Shown here piece by piece: positions 13,101 through 23,200 of a stretch of DNA of 64,000 nucleotides. Below the pieces are notes generated by a model. The model was given only the letters and a program-made list of their open reading frames with translations, searched no databases and was not told the origin of the DNA. The stretch comes from Apostichopus japonicus. Its lineage: Eukaryota; Echinodermata; Holothuroidea; Aspidochirotida; Stichopodidae. The number at the start of each line of letters is the position of its first letter. Position 1 is the first letter of the stretch. Position numbers and translations under genes: made by a program. The stretch spans positions 19,647,501 through 19,711,500 of the forward strand of contig NC_092569.1 in assembly GCF_037975245.1 (NCBI RefSeq), written 5' to 3'.

Positions 13101-13885
13101 AAAAACCTATAGATTAATGATAAAATTAGATAAAAAGATAAACAAAAACAAACTTATTAAAAATGAGGACACATGAATGAACTTCCTTTAATTCACAAAC
13201 GGCCAGATCGGGAACTCTTGCGGTACTTATGTTTGTTACGACGAAAGTAACGCATACTTCGACCATGTGGGACTTATTTTATATTTTATTGATATCATCA
13301 TGAAAGAAAATTCATTACAAAAAAACAAAAAACAAATCTTAACGCTTTTACAATATTTACAATAGTTCAACAACATAATAAGCCAAACATAATAGTTGAT
13401 AACCCCAAACCTTCCCCTTCGTTTTCTATTTATTTTCATTTCTAATAATCATAGACAATGCACGACGTTTAGTTTAGCACACGTTAATCCAAACCACATT
13501 TAATAGTCAATATTGAATTATTGGAATTACATTTTGCAAAGTATACTGAATCGATGCAATGAACTAAATTTTTAAATTTCTTTCTGTTTCTTCTTCTTTT
13601 GCTTTTTATTCAACAGGTGATTCACTGACCTACCATGATGACCAACCGTTCACTACACGAGACAACGACAACGATGATTATGACTATAGTTATCTTAGCT
13701 CTGAAAATAACAACTTAGCCCGTTATTATGATGGTGCATGGTGGTACCGTGATTATTATTATTATTATTCATCTCTAAACAGTCCCTATGGGGGTTATTA
13801 CTTTTATTGGGATACCCTTCCAGTTTATTATAATTACATTAAATTTACAGAGATGAAAGTTCGCGCAATCGATGAAGAACCATAA
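4019..13885 (+). CDS. Secreted FReD-TIL-EGF-FReD protein (fibrinogen-related)
   Basis: Nine exons join in phase: 6539-6602, 7365-7388, 7589-7603, 8589-8755, 9266-9530, 10345-10580, 10911-11231, 11773-12037, 13617-13885 (541 residues). The start at 6539 gives a signal peptide (VYLCVVTAFF). Residues about 38-178 are the N-terminal part of a fibrinogen domain (GVYLI, EPFEVYCD, GGWT, QRR). Residues about 185-250 are a cysteine-rich TIL domain, 258-318 are TILa-like plus EGF-like (CYCPPGYSGDG), and 323-539 form a second, full-length fibrinogen domain with a calcium-loop-like DNDND (468-472), GAWWY and TEMKVR. FReD proteins of invertebrates are usually secreted carbohydrate or acetyl-group binders in immunity, or matrix proteins; the ligand here is unknown. 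Oddities: FReD1 lacks its C-terminal subdomain, and FReD2 lacks two conserved cysteines. A second signal-peptide exon at 4019-4102 could join an acceptor at 6530 in frame. Confidence 0.9.
10644..10744 (+). repeat. Two adjacent short tandem duplications in an intron
   Basis: Within intron 6 of the fibrinogen-domain gene, three copies of AAAAACTGGGG with a TTAGTTC linker are followed directly by two copies of a unit of about 20 bp, TTGCATTTGCCTCTGACCCC. Both are recent, nearly perfect duplications. No function is visible. Confidence 0.7.
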
Positions 13886-13995
13886 AAACCCACAAAGGAG
13901 TGCATGGAACTCTAACACAAGAACAGTTAACAACAGTTATAATACATTGATGCTTTGGCTCTATGTTTGTGTATCGTCATGCCAATGCTTTTATC

Positions 13996-14001
13996 AATAA
14001 A
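13996..14001 (+). terminator. Polyadenylation signal AATAAA of the FReD gene
   Basis: A canonical AATAAA hexamer lies 110 bases after the TAA stop at 13883-13885. It is the first such hexamer downstream, so it is the likely 3' end of this transcript. The GT-rich element usually found further down was not examined in detail. Confidence 0.6.
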
Positions 14002-14247
14002 ACTATGTTACAAAACAAATTGACTCTTTTTTCTTTTCTTTTAAGTTTAGTGTAAAGTGAGACAGAATTTTCATCCCATGCAAATGATTGGTAACTATGC
14101 AATATGGTTTGAGAATTGCTAACACAATTTGTCCTCCCCCCCCCCCCCCAATGTTTCAATGTTTGCAGAATTCTATTGAAATTAGACCATTATGTCTTCT
14201 GTTCACCTTTCTGTTTAATGTATTTATATAACATCCCTCAAATCGTC

Positions 14248-15113
14248 ACACGTTAATCACCTTGTCACCTTGTGCCGTCGAGTCGTGTTCGACCCCTGGT
14301 GATGACCATGACTTTAATCCTCCAATCCTGCCGGCTCCTGGTTGCCCCTCGAAGTCTATCCAGAGTCAACCCAGTCGCCTGCTTGACACCATCCATCCAT
14401 CGTTGACGTGGCCTGCCCCTCTTTCGTGATCCATCACCCATTCCCACCATTAATGATTTTTCCAGAGAGTCGTCAGCACGCATGATATGACCGAAAAAAT
14501 TTAGTTGTTGCCTCAGGATCTGTGCTTCCAGTGGAAGTGAGGGTTTTATTTGTTCCAAAATCGAGATGTTTGTTCTATGTGCAGTCCAAGGGACTCTCAA
14601 TAGCCTGCGCCAGCACCATAATTCAAAACTGTCTTTTCTTTCCCTCATTCCCTTTGTTATTGTCCATGATTCACTCCCATAGAGCACAACTGGGAAAACT
14701 AGTACTTTCATCAGTTGACTCTTCGTTAATAATGAGATTGCTTTGTCCCTCCAGATCTTGTTTAACCCCGTCACAGCAGCTCTTCCAAGAGCTAACCGTC
14801 TCAAAATCTCCCCCTTACAGGTACCATTGTCATCAATTCTAGAACCGAGAAAGTTAAAGTCGTGTACTATTTCAACTTTGTTTCCACCCAAAATAATTTC
14901 GTCCAGCTCCTCTGTGCACATAACCTTGGTCTTCTTTAGGTTCAGGTGTAGCCCAGCCTGAGTGCTATGTGCCTGCACACGTTCCATCAGATTAAGGAGG
15001 TCTTCTTTGCTTTCTGCGAGCAGTGTGGTGTCATCAGCATATCTGAGGTTGTTGACTCTTCTGCCACCTATCTTCACCCCTAGCTCTACATTGTCTAGAT
15101 TGTACACGTTAAT
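14248..15113 (-). mobile_element. 5'-truncated non-LTR retrotransposon (RTE-like) with 10-bp TSD
   Basis: The direct repeat ACACGTTAAT at 14248-14257 and 15104-15113 is a target duplication around an 846-bp body (14258-15103). On the minus strand the body encodes about 280 uninterrupted residues of the C-terminal part of a reverse transcriptase. It contains NNLRYADDTTLL with the catalytic YADD (the first two-thirds of the RT and the endonuclease are missing), then NLKKTK, LGSRID and YGSESWT. A typical end follows: RRLLRV, FGHIMRAD, GRPRQRWMDG. The stop at 14265-14267 is followed by two short ACAAGGTG repeats, the kind of short-repeat 3' tail seen in RTE-clade elements. The open frame suggests a fairly young insertion that was dead on arrival. 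Confidence 0.85.
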
Positions 15114-15400
15114 AGTAGTTTATAAATACGCCTAACTCTAACATGTTTATAGTCGATTTTTTTTTTTTAAATACGCCTAACCCTAACATGTTTATATATG
15201 TTTTTAAGTAAGCATAACCCTAACATATTTAGAGTAGTTATAAAACACACCTTACCCTATTATGTTTTATAAATACGCCTTACACTAACATCTTAAAAAT
15301 ACGCCTAGCCCTAACATGTTTTCAAATACGCCTAACCATACTTTTTTTAAATAGCCGTACCCGATCATGTGTTTAACCATAACATGTTTTCAGCGAATGT
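15114..15400. repeat. Degenerate tandem array around CGCCTAACCCTAACATGTTT
   Basis: Seven to eight degraded units carry variants of AATACGCCTAACCCTAACATGTTT, with spacing that varies between about 25 and 50 bases. CCTAACCCTAAC resembles two telomere repeats, but the units are too degenerate and too long to be a telomere tract. The array abuts the LINE target duplication at 15113, so the LINE landed at its edge. Confidence 0.6.
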
Positions 15401-17207
15401 AAGCAATTCAACTTGTTTCCACGATATTAAAACATGTTTATATGTACGTAATGTACATAAATCGTATATCGCATTCCTTTAACTAATGCGATAGCTATAT
15501 ACACCCCTTTGGTGAGAATATACATTGACAACCGTTCATCATAAAAATGATTCCAAAGTCATAATTCTGTACCGCGTTCATAAACCTAGTTTTAATCAAC
15601 GACGTACATATGATTTCAAAGGAGACCATGTATGTTTCTAATTTCTTTCGACTTGGGGCATGTGACGGGCGTCCAGCTGGGCCCCGGTGGGATGGTCTCA
15701 TGTTTACTCGGCCGAATGCAAGAAAGAAAGCCACAACTTGAGATTTACACCATCCACTTCGACCAGGGTTCTACTAGTCAATGAGATAGGGTGGACATGG
15801 AGGCAAACCACATCAGAATACCGACTTGTACTTTATATCTATAAGTCCTCTTTACCAACCAAAATATTCTCATAGTGGAAGGGGACTCAATTGAGTCTAA
15901 CTGATATTAGCCAACATTTCTGACCATTTCCCCCGCCCCATAAATTCGAACACTGTCTACTGACCTGCTCTCGATTGACGCTGAAGGTGGGAACATATGA
16001 CACCCTTCTTGTATATTACAATATTTAGTTTCTGTAATAGGAATGTTTTTTCAAATGCTGAATCTAAAATATTAAAACAATGATATAACGTACTGGTGAA
16101 ACAATTGTACGGCTTCAATGATCTTTGACTTTATGGCCCTATGACGTCATCAGCTATAGCAGACTCAACATATGTTATGCACAGGAAATACACCCCACTC
16201 GATGATTTGACGTCCATCGGCCTTACGGTTAAGGAGCAAGCAAGTTGTGTTTGTAAAAAGTATGGCCACCTATAGTGACCTCCACCGATTGCATCACAAT
16301 TAGAGTGTTTTACATTACTGAATACGAGTTAAACGTTTTAAGTTTGATCTATCTAATAATTTTACAGAATTCCCCCAAATGCTATTATTATTATTTTATA
16401 TTTCACCTTTGCCCTGACGAAGGTACTACAAGACATGCCCACCCCCGGTAAGTTTTAAATTCATCGGCTTCAGGTTAAGGAGAAGCAGACTGCCTGGTAC
16501 ACTTTTTGTTCATACACAGACACATAAAAACTCGCTCACGCATCACCATGGCACATCACTTTTCGCCCTCTACACCCGAAATGGAAAATCCACTTCATTT
16601 GATTGTGTCGCACTAAAATGTCCCTCCATTAATGCCTACCAGTTTCAGTTTCTGCTACAACTTTTGTTTAGGTACCCTTCCATGCAAATCCAATTTTCCG
16701 ACAATATATGGGACAAAATGGCTCCACCTTTGGCTCTCATTAAAGCTAGTCTACCCTCCAGACCTCCCCATTTCCCCTCTCCTAGGGTAGCTACCCTTTT
16801 ACCTATTCCTCTTCTCCTTTCCCCTCCCTTCCTCCACCCTGTACAAGTCTCTGAAATATCATATAAAAAATCTATAGTCAACCAGGGAAATATTGGCTGA
16901 CTCTACGACTGGAAATCGAAAAACGTGTTGTATGCTGCGACAATAACGTATCACTTGATGATTGCTGGCACAGCGCCCCTATTTCATCAGCCAACCCTCA
17001 ACATACAAATTATATTGAACCTGTTACGAAACAGCCGATTCTCTTATGCGATAGTATAGTTACATACGTACAGCTACAGAAGCTGCATAGGAAGGATATT
17101 GAGATTTGTGAAACATAGTAAGCTAACCCAAGATAACTTCACAGACAGTAAAGACATGACGGAAACCGTTAAAATTAATTAACAGTAAGAGTTAAATTGG
17201 TATCGAA
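15401..17207. other. Spacer between FReD gene/LINE and PEX13
   Basis: No gene is supported. The short frames at 15495-15875 and 16645-16900 overlap on opposite strands and match no family I recognise. Two loosely similar segments (CATCGGCCTTACGGTTAAGGAG near 16214 and CATCGGCTTCAGGTTAAGGAG near 16463) hint at a decayed repeat. The PEX13 promoter must lie in the last few hundred bases. No TATA box at a convincing distance was identified. Confidence 0.5.
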
Positions 17208-20200
17208 ATGGCCGCTCCAGCCAAACCATGGGAGAAAATGGGTCAGAACAACAGAGAGTGTTGTCAACAAGGTGGAAGCAACATGTAAGTGCCTAACCTC
17301 GAAGTCCTTGGCCAACGTTAGCCTAACAAAAGTAACAGCAACTCAGGCAGGCCCAATACAAATATATTGTATCAATTTGTATGCCAAGCCTAGGCTGTAT
17401 ACTATTTAGGCCTAGGATTTAACTTTAAGTGATGCGTGACTTAGTCCCACTGTAGACCTACTGTAAGACTGCCTGATTGTAATTCTACCAGGCCTTGTGA
17501 TTTCTACTTGTCCTGATAGAAAAACAGTTTTGGAATGAAACAGCCGTAATATATATACTTAAAACTGGCACAAAGTAAGTAGGCCTAGTAGTAGCATGGG
17601 CTTACCAGTCAAAACGTCCCTTTACCAAAACGTCCCTGTACCAAAACGTCCCCGCTTTTGGTCAAATCGTCCCCGTTGGTCAAAACGTCCCCGTTGGTCA
17701 AAACGCCCCCGTAAGTCAAAACGTACCTGTCTATCACATTCATTCACAGTTGTGAATATATATTAATTTTAAGTTATAATTTGGCTAAGTAATCGGCATA
17801 CAAGTTGGATTACAGTCGCTAAATAAATCATGAAGGACTATATCGTTTAATTATATTTGGTATGAAAAAGGTATACGCTATATGTTTTTCAGTGAATTAA
17901 CGAATTAAGGAAATCAAAAAATATTATACAAGAGGAATTAAAAAAGAATTTGGATGCGTATACTTTACAATATATATATCTATATAATATTTTAAATTGA
18001 GTGAAATCACTTATCGTTTATTTTTACGAAGTAAAATTTTGTCACGGGTACGTGCCCCTGTTGATATTTGACATTTTGAAGTATAGAATATATCGTTCGA
18101 TTACCTTTAGTATGGTAATGTTTTACTAAAAAATTAAACTCAAAAATGTTTCCGCCCTCATAACAGTCAATTCCCATTCCTAAAAACTGTGTTTTCAACC
18201 TAAACTATACTTATCCTTACTCTTTGATTTGAACTAATAACATCCACACTTGCATTCCAACTGATTATAAAAGCGGGGACGTTTTGACTCACGGGGACGT
18301 TTTGACTGCGGGGACGTTTTGGTAAAAAGCGGGGACGTTTTGGTCTAAAAAAAACGGGGACGTTTTGGTAAGGGGACGTTTTGACTGGATACCGTAGCAT
18401 GGTGGGCTCATAATTGACGCACTGGATTTGATCAACGATATACATCAAGGAATAATCCAAATCACTCAACTGTACGTGTTTTTCATATGTGTTGTTCCTC
18501 AGAAATGTTATGCTTTCAAAATATTTAAGGTTCTGTGCTTTTGCACCATACAATTGAGCAGAATTTGACCACAAAATGTCTGCCGTGTTAAGTTCTTTCA
18601 TACCCCTAAATTGACACATTCGTTGTAAAGCTAACTGTAGTGTAGGCCTTAGTATACATCCATTGACTTAAGATGCTGTTTGCTGTGCTCTGAGCCTCTT
18701 AGCTCAGACAGGTCAGGTCCCAGAGAGTAGTGTTATCATATTGAGGTAATTTTGGTTATTTTAGGGAGTAAGGTTTCCAAATGCCCAAAAAACGTGCAAA
18801 ACTGGTTGGAGGGTGTTAAAAGCTTAAAAAATACCACAATTTGGTCAGCAAATAGATGAAATGGATTCAAACTCATGAAATGTGTCATTCTGCTTGACTG
18901 CAAAAAGTTTAGGTGGCCTGCTGTATTGTTGCTAGTAATAATTGAAGGTGCATCAATTACGGGGGTGCGTTAATTATGAAGCCTTTACTATAGTAGTTGT
19001 ATGTATGTATTGTATATTTCATCCTCCTGCAAGCAGGAACTCGCGAAGAAGCCTCATTGGCTTATCAAAGCCGCAAGCTGACTGAAGTCAGTCTGTAGTA
19101 ATTAGTATCTGCATATATTCTAACGACAGGCTACAGTACTGTATGCTGTACTGTACATAAGACTAGGCATAGTAACTGTTCTACAGACCACAGTGCTAAT
19201 GCATTTTCTGGTTATAAGGTAGGCCTCAGGCGGTCACACTAATTAGCGTCAACAGGCCGATTTCACGACAACTCACGACAACTCAAGACAACAAGTTTAA
19301 AATACCACCAAATACAATTGATGTTATCAGAGTATATCTGGAAACACTGTTAAAACTGACTGGAACCAGCGTGCATACATATTTTTCACAGGAAAAAATG
19401 TTTTTGTCGTAAATATCGCCAACTTTTTCCAAACTTTGAATTGAATGACTTGATGCTATTGCGCTTGCGCAATGCCATCGGACCGAACCATTATAATATG
19501 GGTGGGTTTGTGCTAGGTTTGCGAACTGCCTTGTGTGCAGTGTCGGTAAGGTATGTTGACGCAGTAATAAAGCACCAAAGTACTGTAGGGCAGGTCCAAG
19601 CTATTGTATCCCTAGAAGCCAAATTTCAAACTTTACTGAAGCACCCTAAATGTGGTGTCATGTTAAAGCTGAATTATTGAAGTTTCAGATTTTCATTTTT
19701 TTTTTTAATTGTTTTGCCTATTCGAACAATTACAGCCGGCTAATTTGCATAAATTCAAATTGCAGCGTGACGTACGGGACATTTGGAATCCTATTCCCCT
19801 GCCAGCAATATGAACTTATTGAATATAAGTTATGTGGGACATGATACACCCTTCCTTCCAATAATTTTGACATATTATGTTTGGGGGTTCATCAATTAAA
19901 TTAGCTAATTAGCTAGTGTCCAAATACTGATGTCCCGTACGTCACAATTTTCAGCACTTTTTTTCAAGTTTTGATATGGACGAACAATTTTTTTTCAGTG
20001 ATATTCTGTAAAGTTCTAATTAAGAACATTGTTCAACAAAATCCATCCCAAAAAAATTGAAAAAATATTCACAGCAAATCTAATTATCAAAATTAAAAAT
20101 GTGACGTACGGGACAAAATGTGACGTACGGGACATAGTGTGGGGGAAACCCTGTATTTATACATAATAAACATGCATGGGCTCCAATGGGGACCTCTACT

Positions 20201-23200
20201 GGAAACCTTCCAATGCTTACAAATTTATTTTGTTGAAAGATGGTAGTTGCAACTTATAATCCCTACATGCCTGAAGAGCACAACATGGCTTCAAATAAAC
20301 CATTGACTGATGACCACCAACAGCCCAGGTGTTGTTCAATATACTATCGGGAAGTCAATTGTGTGTGTGTGTGGGATACAGAATCATCTACAATGCTATT
20401 CAACATTGACATTGAATGAGGACAACTTCAAGAATGTTGAGTTTGCATTTCAACATTTTGTAGGCCTATTGTGAAGTGTGACTATCATGACTGTGCAACA
20501 ATGTTCTTGTGTCCTGAACTTAGATAGTAGACATTGAGATTTTTAGTTACAAGTATAGAGTTTTGCTCGCCCAATTTTTGCAGAGGACAAACACTCATGA
20601 GTTTGTTCAATAATCAGTATTAGGTCTATAGAGTTTTCTTTGTTGTACTAGTTTCATAGATGGACATTATGTGGACGTTACTGTGGACATTTTGATATGT
20701 TTTGAATGGGATGGATCATATTTCAACTTGAGGGTCAATAGTGGGGAGTATGATACAGTGTTGTACAGTATATACCGGAAACAGTTTTGCACCAAAACTT
20801 TGCATCTTGAATCATTTGTGGTCTAACAAAGCTAGAATTGATGTTATGAGTATTTGGTCTGGTAACCAGTATTAGGTCTATAGAGTTTTCTTTGTTGTAC
20901 TAGTTTCATAGATGGACATTACGTGGACGTTACTGTGGACATTTTGGTATGTTTTGAATGGGATGGATCATATTTCAACTTCAGGGTCATAGTGGGGAGT
21001 ATGATACAGTGATGTACAGTATATACCGGAAACAGTTTTGCACCAAAACTTGCATCGTGAATCATTTGTGGTCTAACAAAGCTAGAATTGATGTTATGAG
21101 TATTTGGTCTGGTAACCAGTATTAGGTCTATAGAGTTTTCTTTGTTGTACTAGTTTCATAGATGGACATTATGTGGACGTTACTGTGGACATTTTGGTAG
21201 AATATGATGGATCATATTTCAACTTGAGGGTCAATAGTGGGGAGTATGATACTGTGTTGTACAGTATATACCGAAACAGTTTTGCATCAAAACTTTGCAT
21301 CTTGAATCATTTGTGGTCTAACAAAGCTAGAATTGATGTTATGAGTATTTGGTCTGGTAACCAGTATTAGGTCTATAGAGTTTTCTTTGTTGTACTAGTT
21401 TCATAGATGGACATTATGTGGATGTTACTGTGGACATTTTGGTATGTTTTGAATGGGATGGATCATATTTCAACTTCAGGGTCAATAGTAGGGAGTATGA
21501 TACAGTGTTGTACAGTATATACCGAGACAGTTTTGCACCAAAACTTGCATCTTGGATCATTTGTGGTCTAACAAAGCTAAAAATGATGTTATGAGTATTT
21601 GATGAATGTGTAGAGTAGATTTATACTTTATGCATTCCATGTTTTATGTAGTGGAATGATCTCACAAGTACAGTCACTGCTCTTTTCGATCCCCGAAAGA
21701 AGGAAATATGGCATTAAATTACAAATGACATTGTTCTGGCATATCCAAATTAATGTTTTTATGTAGCTTGTTATGGTATATTCAGGAATAAAAATATGAG
21801 TTTTCATAGTCAATTTTTATTTGGACAAATTGTCCCGTACGTCACATGTCCCGTACGTCACAGGACAATTTTCATTTGTGTAATCACTGAACTGGAATGG
21901 CTTCATATTTTTTTCTAATATGTTACAGCTTAGCCCTTGGAAGGTTAGGCTATTCACTAGTTATAACAGCTTGATCACTGCCCTCCTAATTTCAGAGCGA
22001 TTTCAGCTTTGCTCTTTAGCAAAAAAAACACAAAATTCTCTGGTCCCGTACGTCACACTGTACATTAATTAGGATGGGACCTAATTAAAGCAAGTGTAGG
22101 AAATCTTCATAAGTTTGTAATAAAGTAGCAGCAATAACAAATATGAAAACCTGAAAAAGTTTCTGGAAAATAGATTTTTTATAACTTTTAGACACATTTA
22201 AGTCTCTGAAATGTCCCGTACGTCACAGTGCAAATAGCTTGGACCTGCCCTGTATGGTGAATGAACTCCAAATCAAATTATTTAATGTTTTAAAAATAAT
22301 GAATATTTCTTATTGTGATTATCAACTTTACAGAGTTGCTTACCATCATTTTGCCTGGTTTTATTTTGTGGGCACCATTCTCGATTGAAAATTTGCACTT
22401 ACCTGTAGTGTAATGGTTCGGTCAATGTCATTGCGCAAGCGCAATAGCATCACGTCGTCCAATTCAACGTTAGAAAAAAGTTGGCGATTTTTACGAAAAA
22501 AACATTTTTTCCCGTGAAAAATACAGTATGTATGCACGCTGGTTCCAGTCAGTTTTAAACGTGTTTCCAGATATACTCTGATAACATCAATTGTATTTGA
22601 TGGGATTTTAAACTTGTTGTCTTGAGTTGTCGTGAAATCGGCCTGTTGACGCTAATTAGTGTGACCCGCCTCAGGTGCCCACTGCTGTAAATGTTATCAA
22701 AATGTGGAAATATTTCCTTCATGATTAATACTGTAAATAGGGCATTAATACTATGTAGGTCTAAGCCTTTTCCATAAGAGAAAATTAATCACAGGTTTTA
22801 TTATTTTTATAATTCTCCAGTGCAGTTGGTAGAAACTTCAATTCAACATGGAAACAAAGACTCACACTATAGCATGGCCTATACAACAACTTGGCATAAA
22901 TCAGTAGAAACCTTCATGAAAATGAAGGGGTTTGACAAAGTACAACCTTCCTTAAAGAATGAACAGTATTTAACTTCTCAAATTAATGTTGTTCCATGAA
23001 GAAATTGATTATTAAGTATATATTTGCATTTGAATTATAATATCTATCAATTTGATCACAAGAAACATGTGCAGCTTCTCTATATGTACTTACATAAGAA
23101 TAAAGCTAAGAAACAACTTTGAAAAGACCGAGGAAAATCTTGGCTAGAAACTTTCTTTTTACAACTAATAAAAAATATTACAGAAGATGTTTCACAAGAT

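Larger units (their letters stand above)
19231..22667. mobile_element. Outer DNA transposon with ~264-bp inverted repeats and 8-bp TSD
   Basis: A perfect 8-bp direct repeat GCCTCAGG (19223-19230 and 22668-22675) flanks inverted arms at 19231-19494 and 22409-22667. The arms begin (C)GGTCACACTAATTAGCGTC and share long stretches, such as GACTGGAACCAGCGTGCAT and TGCTATTGCGCTTGCGCAAT. The left arm has one extra short ACAACTC duplication. Removing the inner element (19588-22250) and one TGTA leaves about 770 bp, so the outer element is a non-autonomous long-TIR MITE. An 8-bp duplication fits hAT, P or Zisupton-type transposases, but the ends are not the usual hAT CAGGG. No transposase frame is present. 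Confidence 0.85.

Noticed and set aside
15125-15400. Interstitial telomere (CCCTAA)n
   Set aside because: Only two-repeat stretches occur, embedded in longer degenerate units.
18200-18619. 139-residue minus-strand frame with repeated QNVPV/RPKRPRF motifs
   Set aside because: Its C-terminal half is a translation of the CAAAACGTCCC arrays of the MITE end at 18271-18388; the rest matches no family I know.
19441-19680. 79-residue frame in PEX13 intron 1
   Set aside because: It spans the junction of the outer transposon arm and the inner transposon and overlaps TIR sequence.
20690-21370. Frames in the ~250-bp repeats (MDVTVDILVEYDGSYFNLRV...)
   Set aside because: Only one copy is open; indels shift the frame in the others, so it is not a conserved coding repeat.
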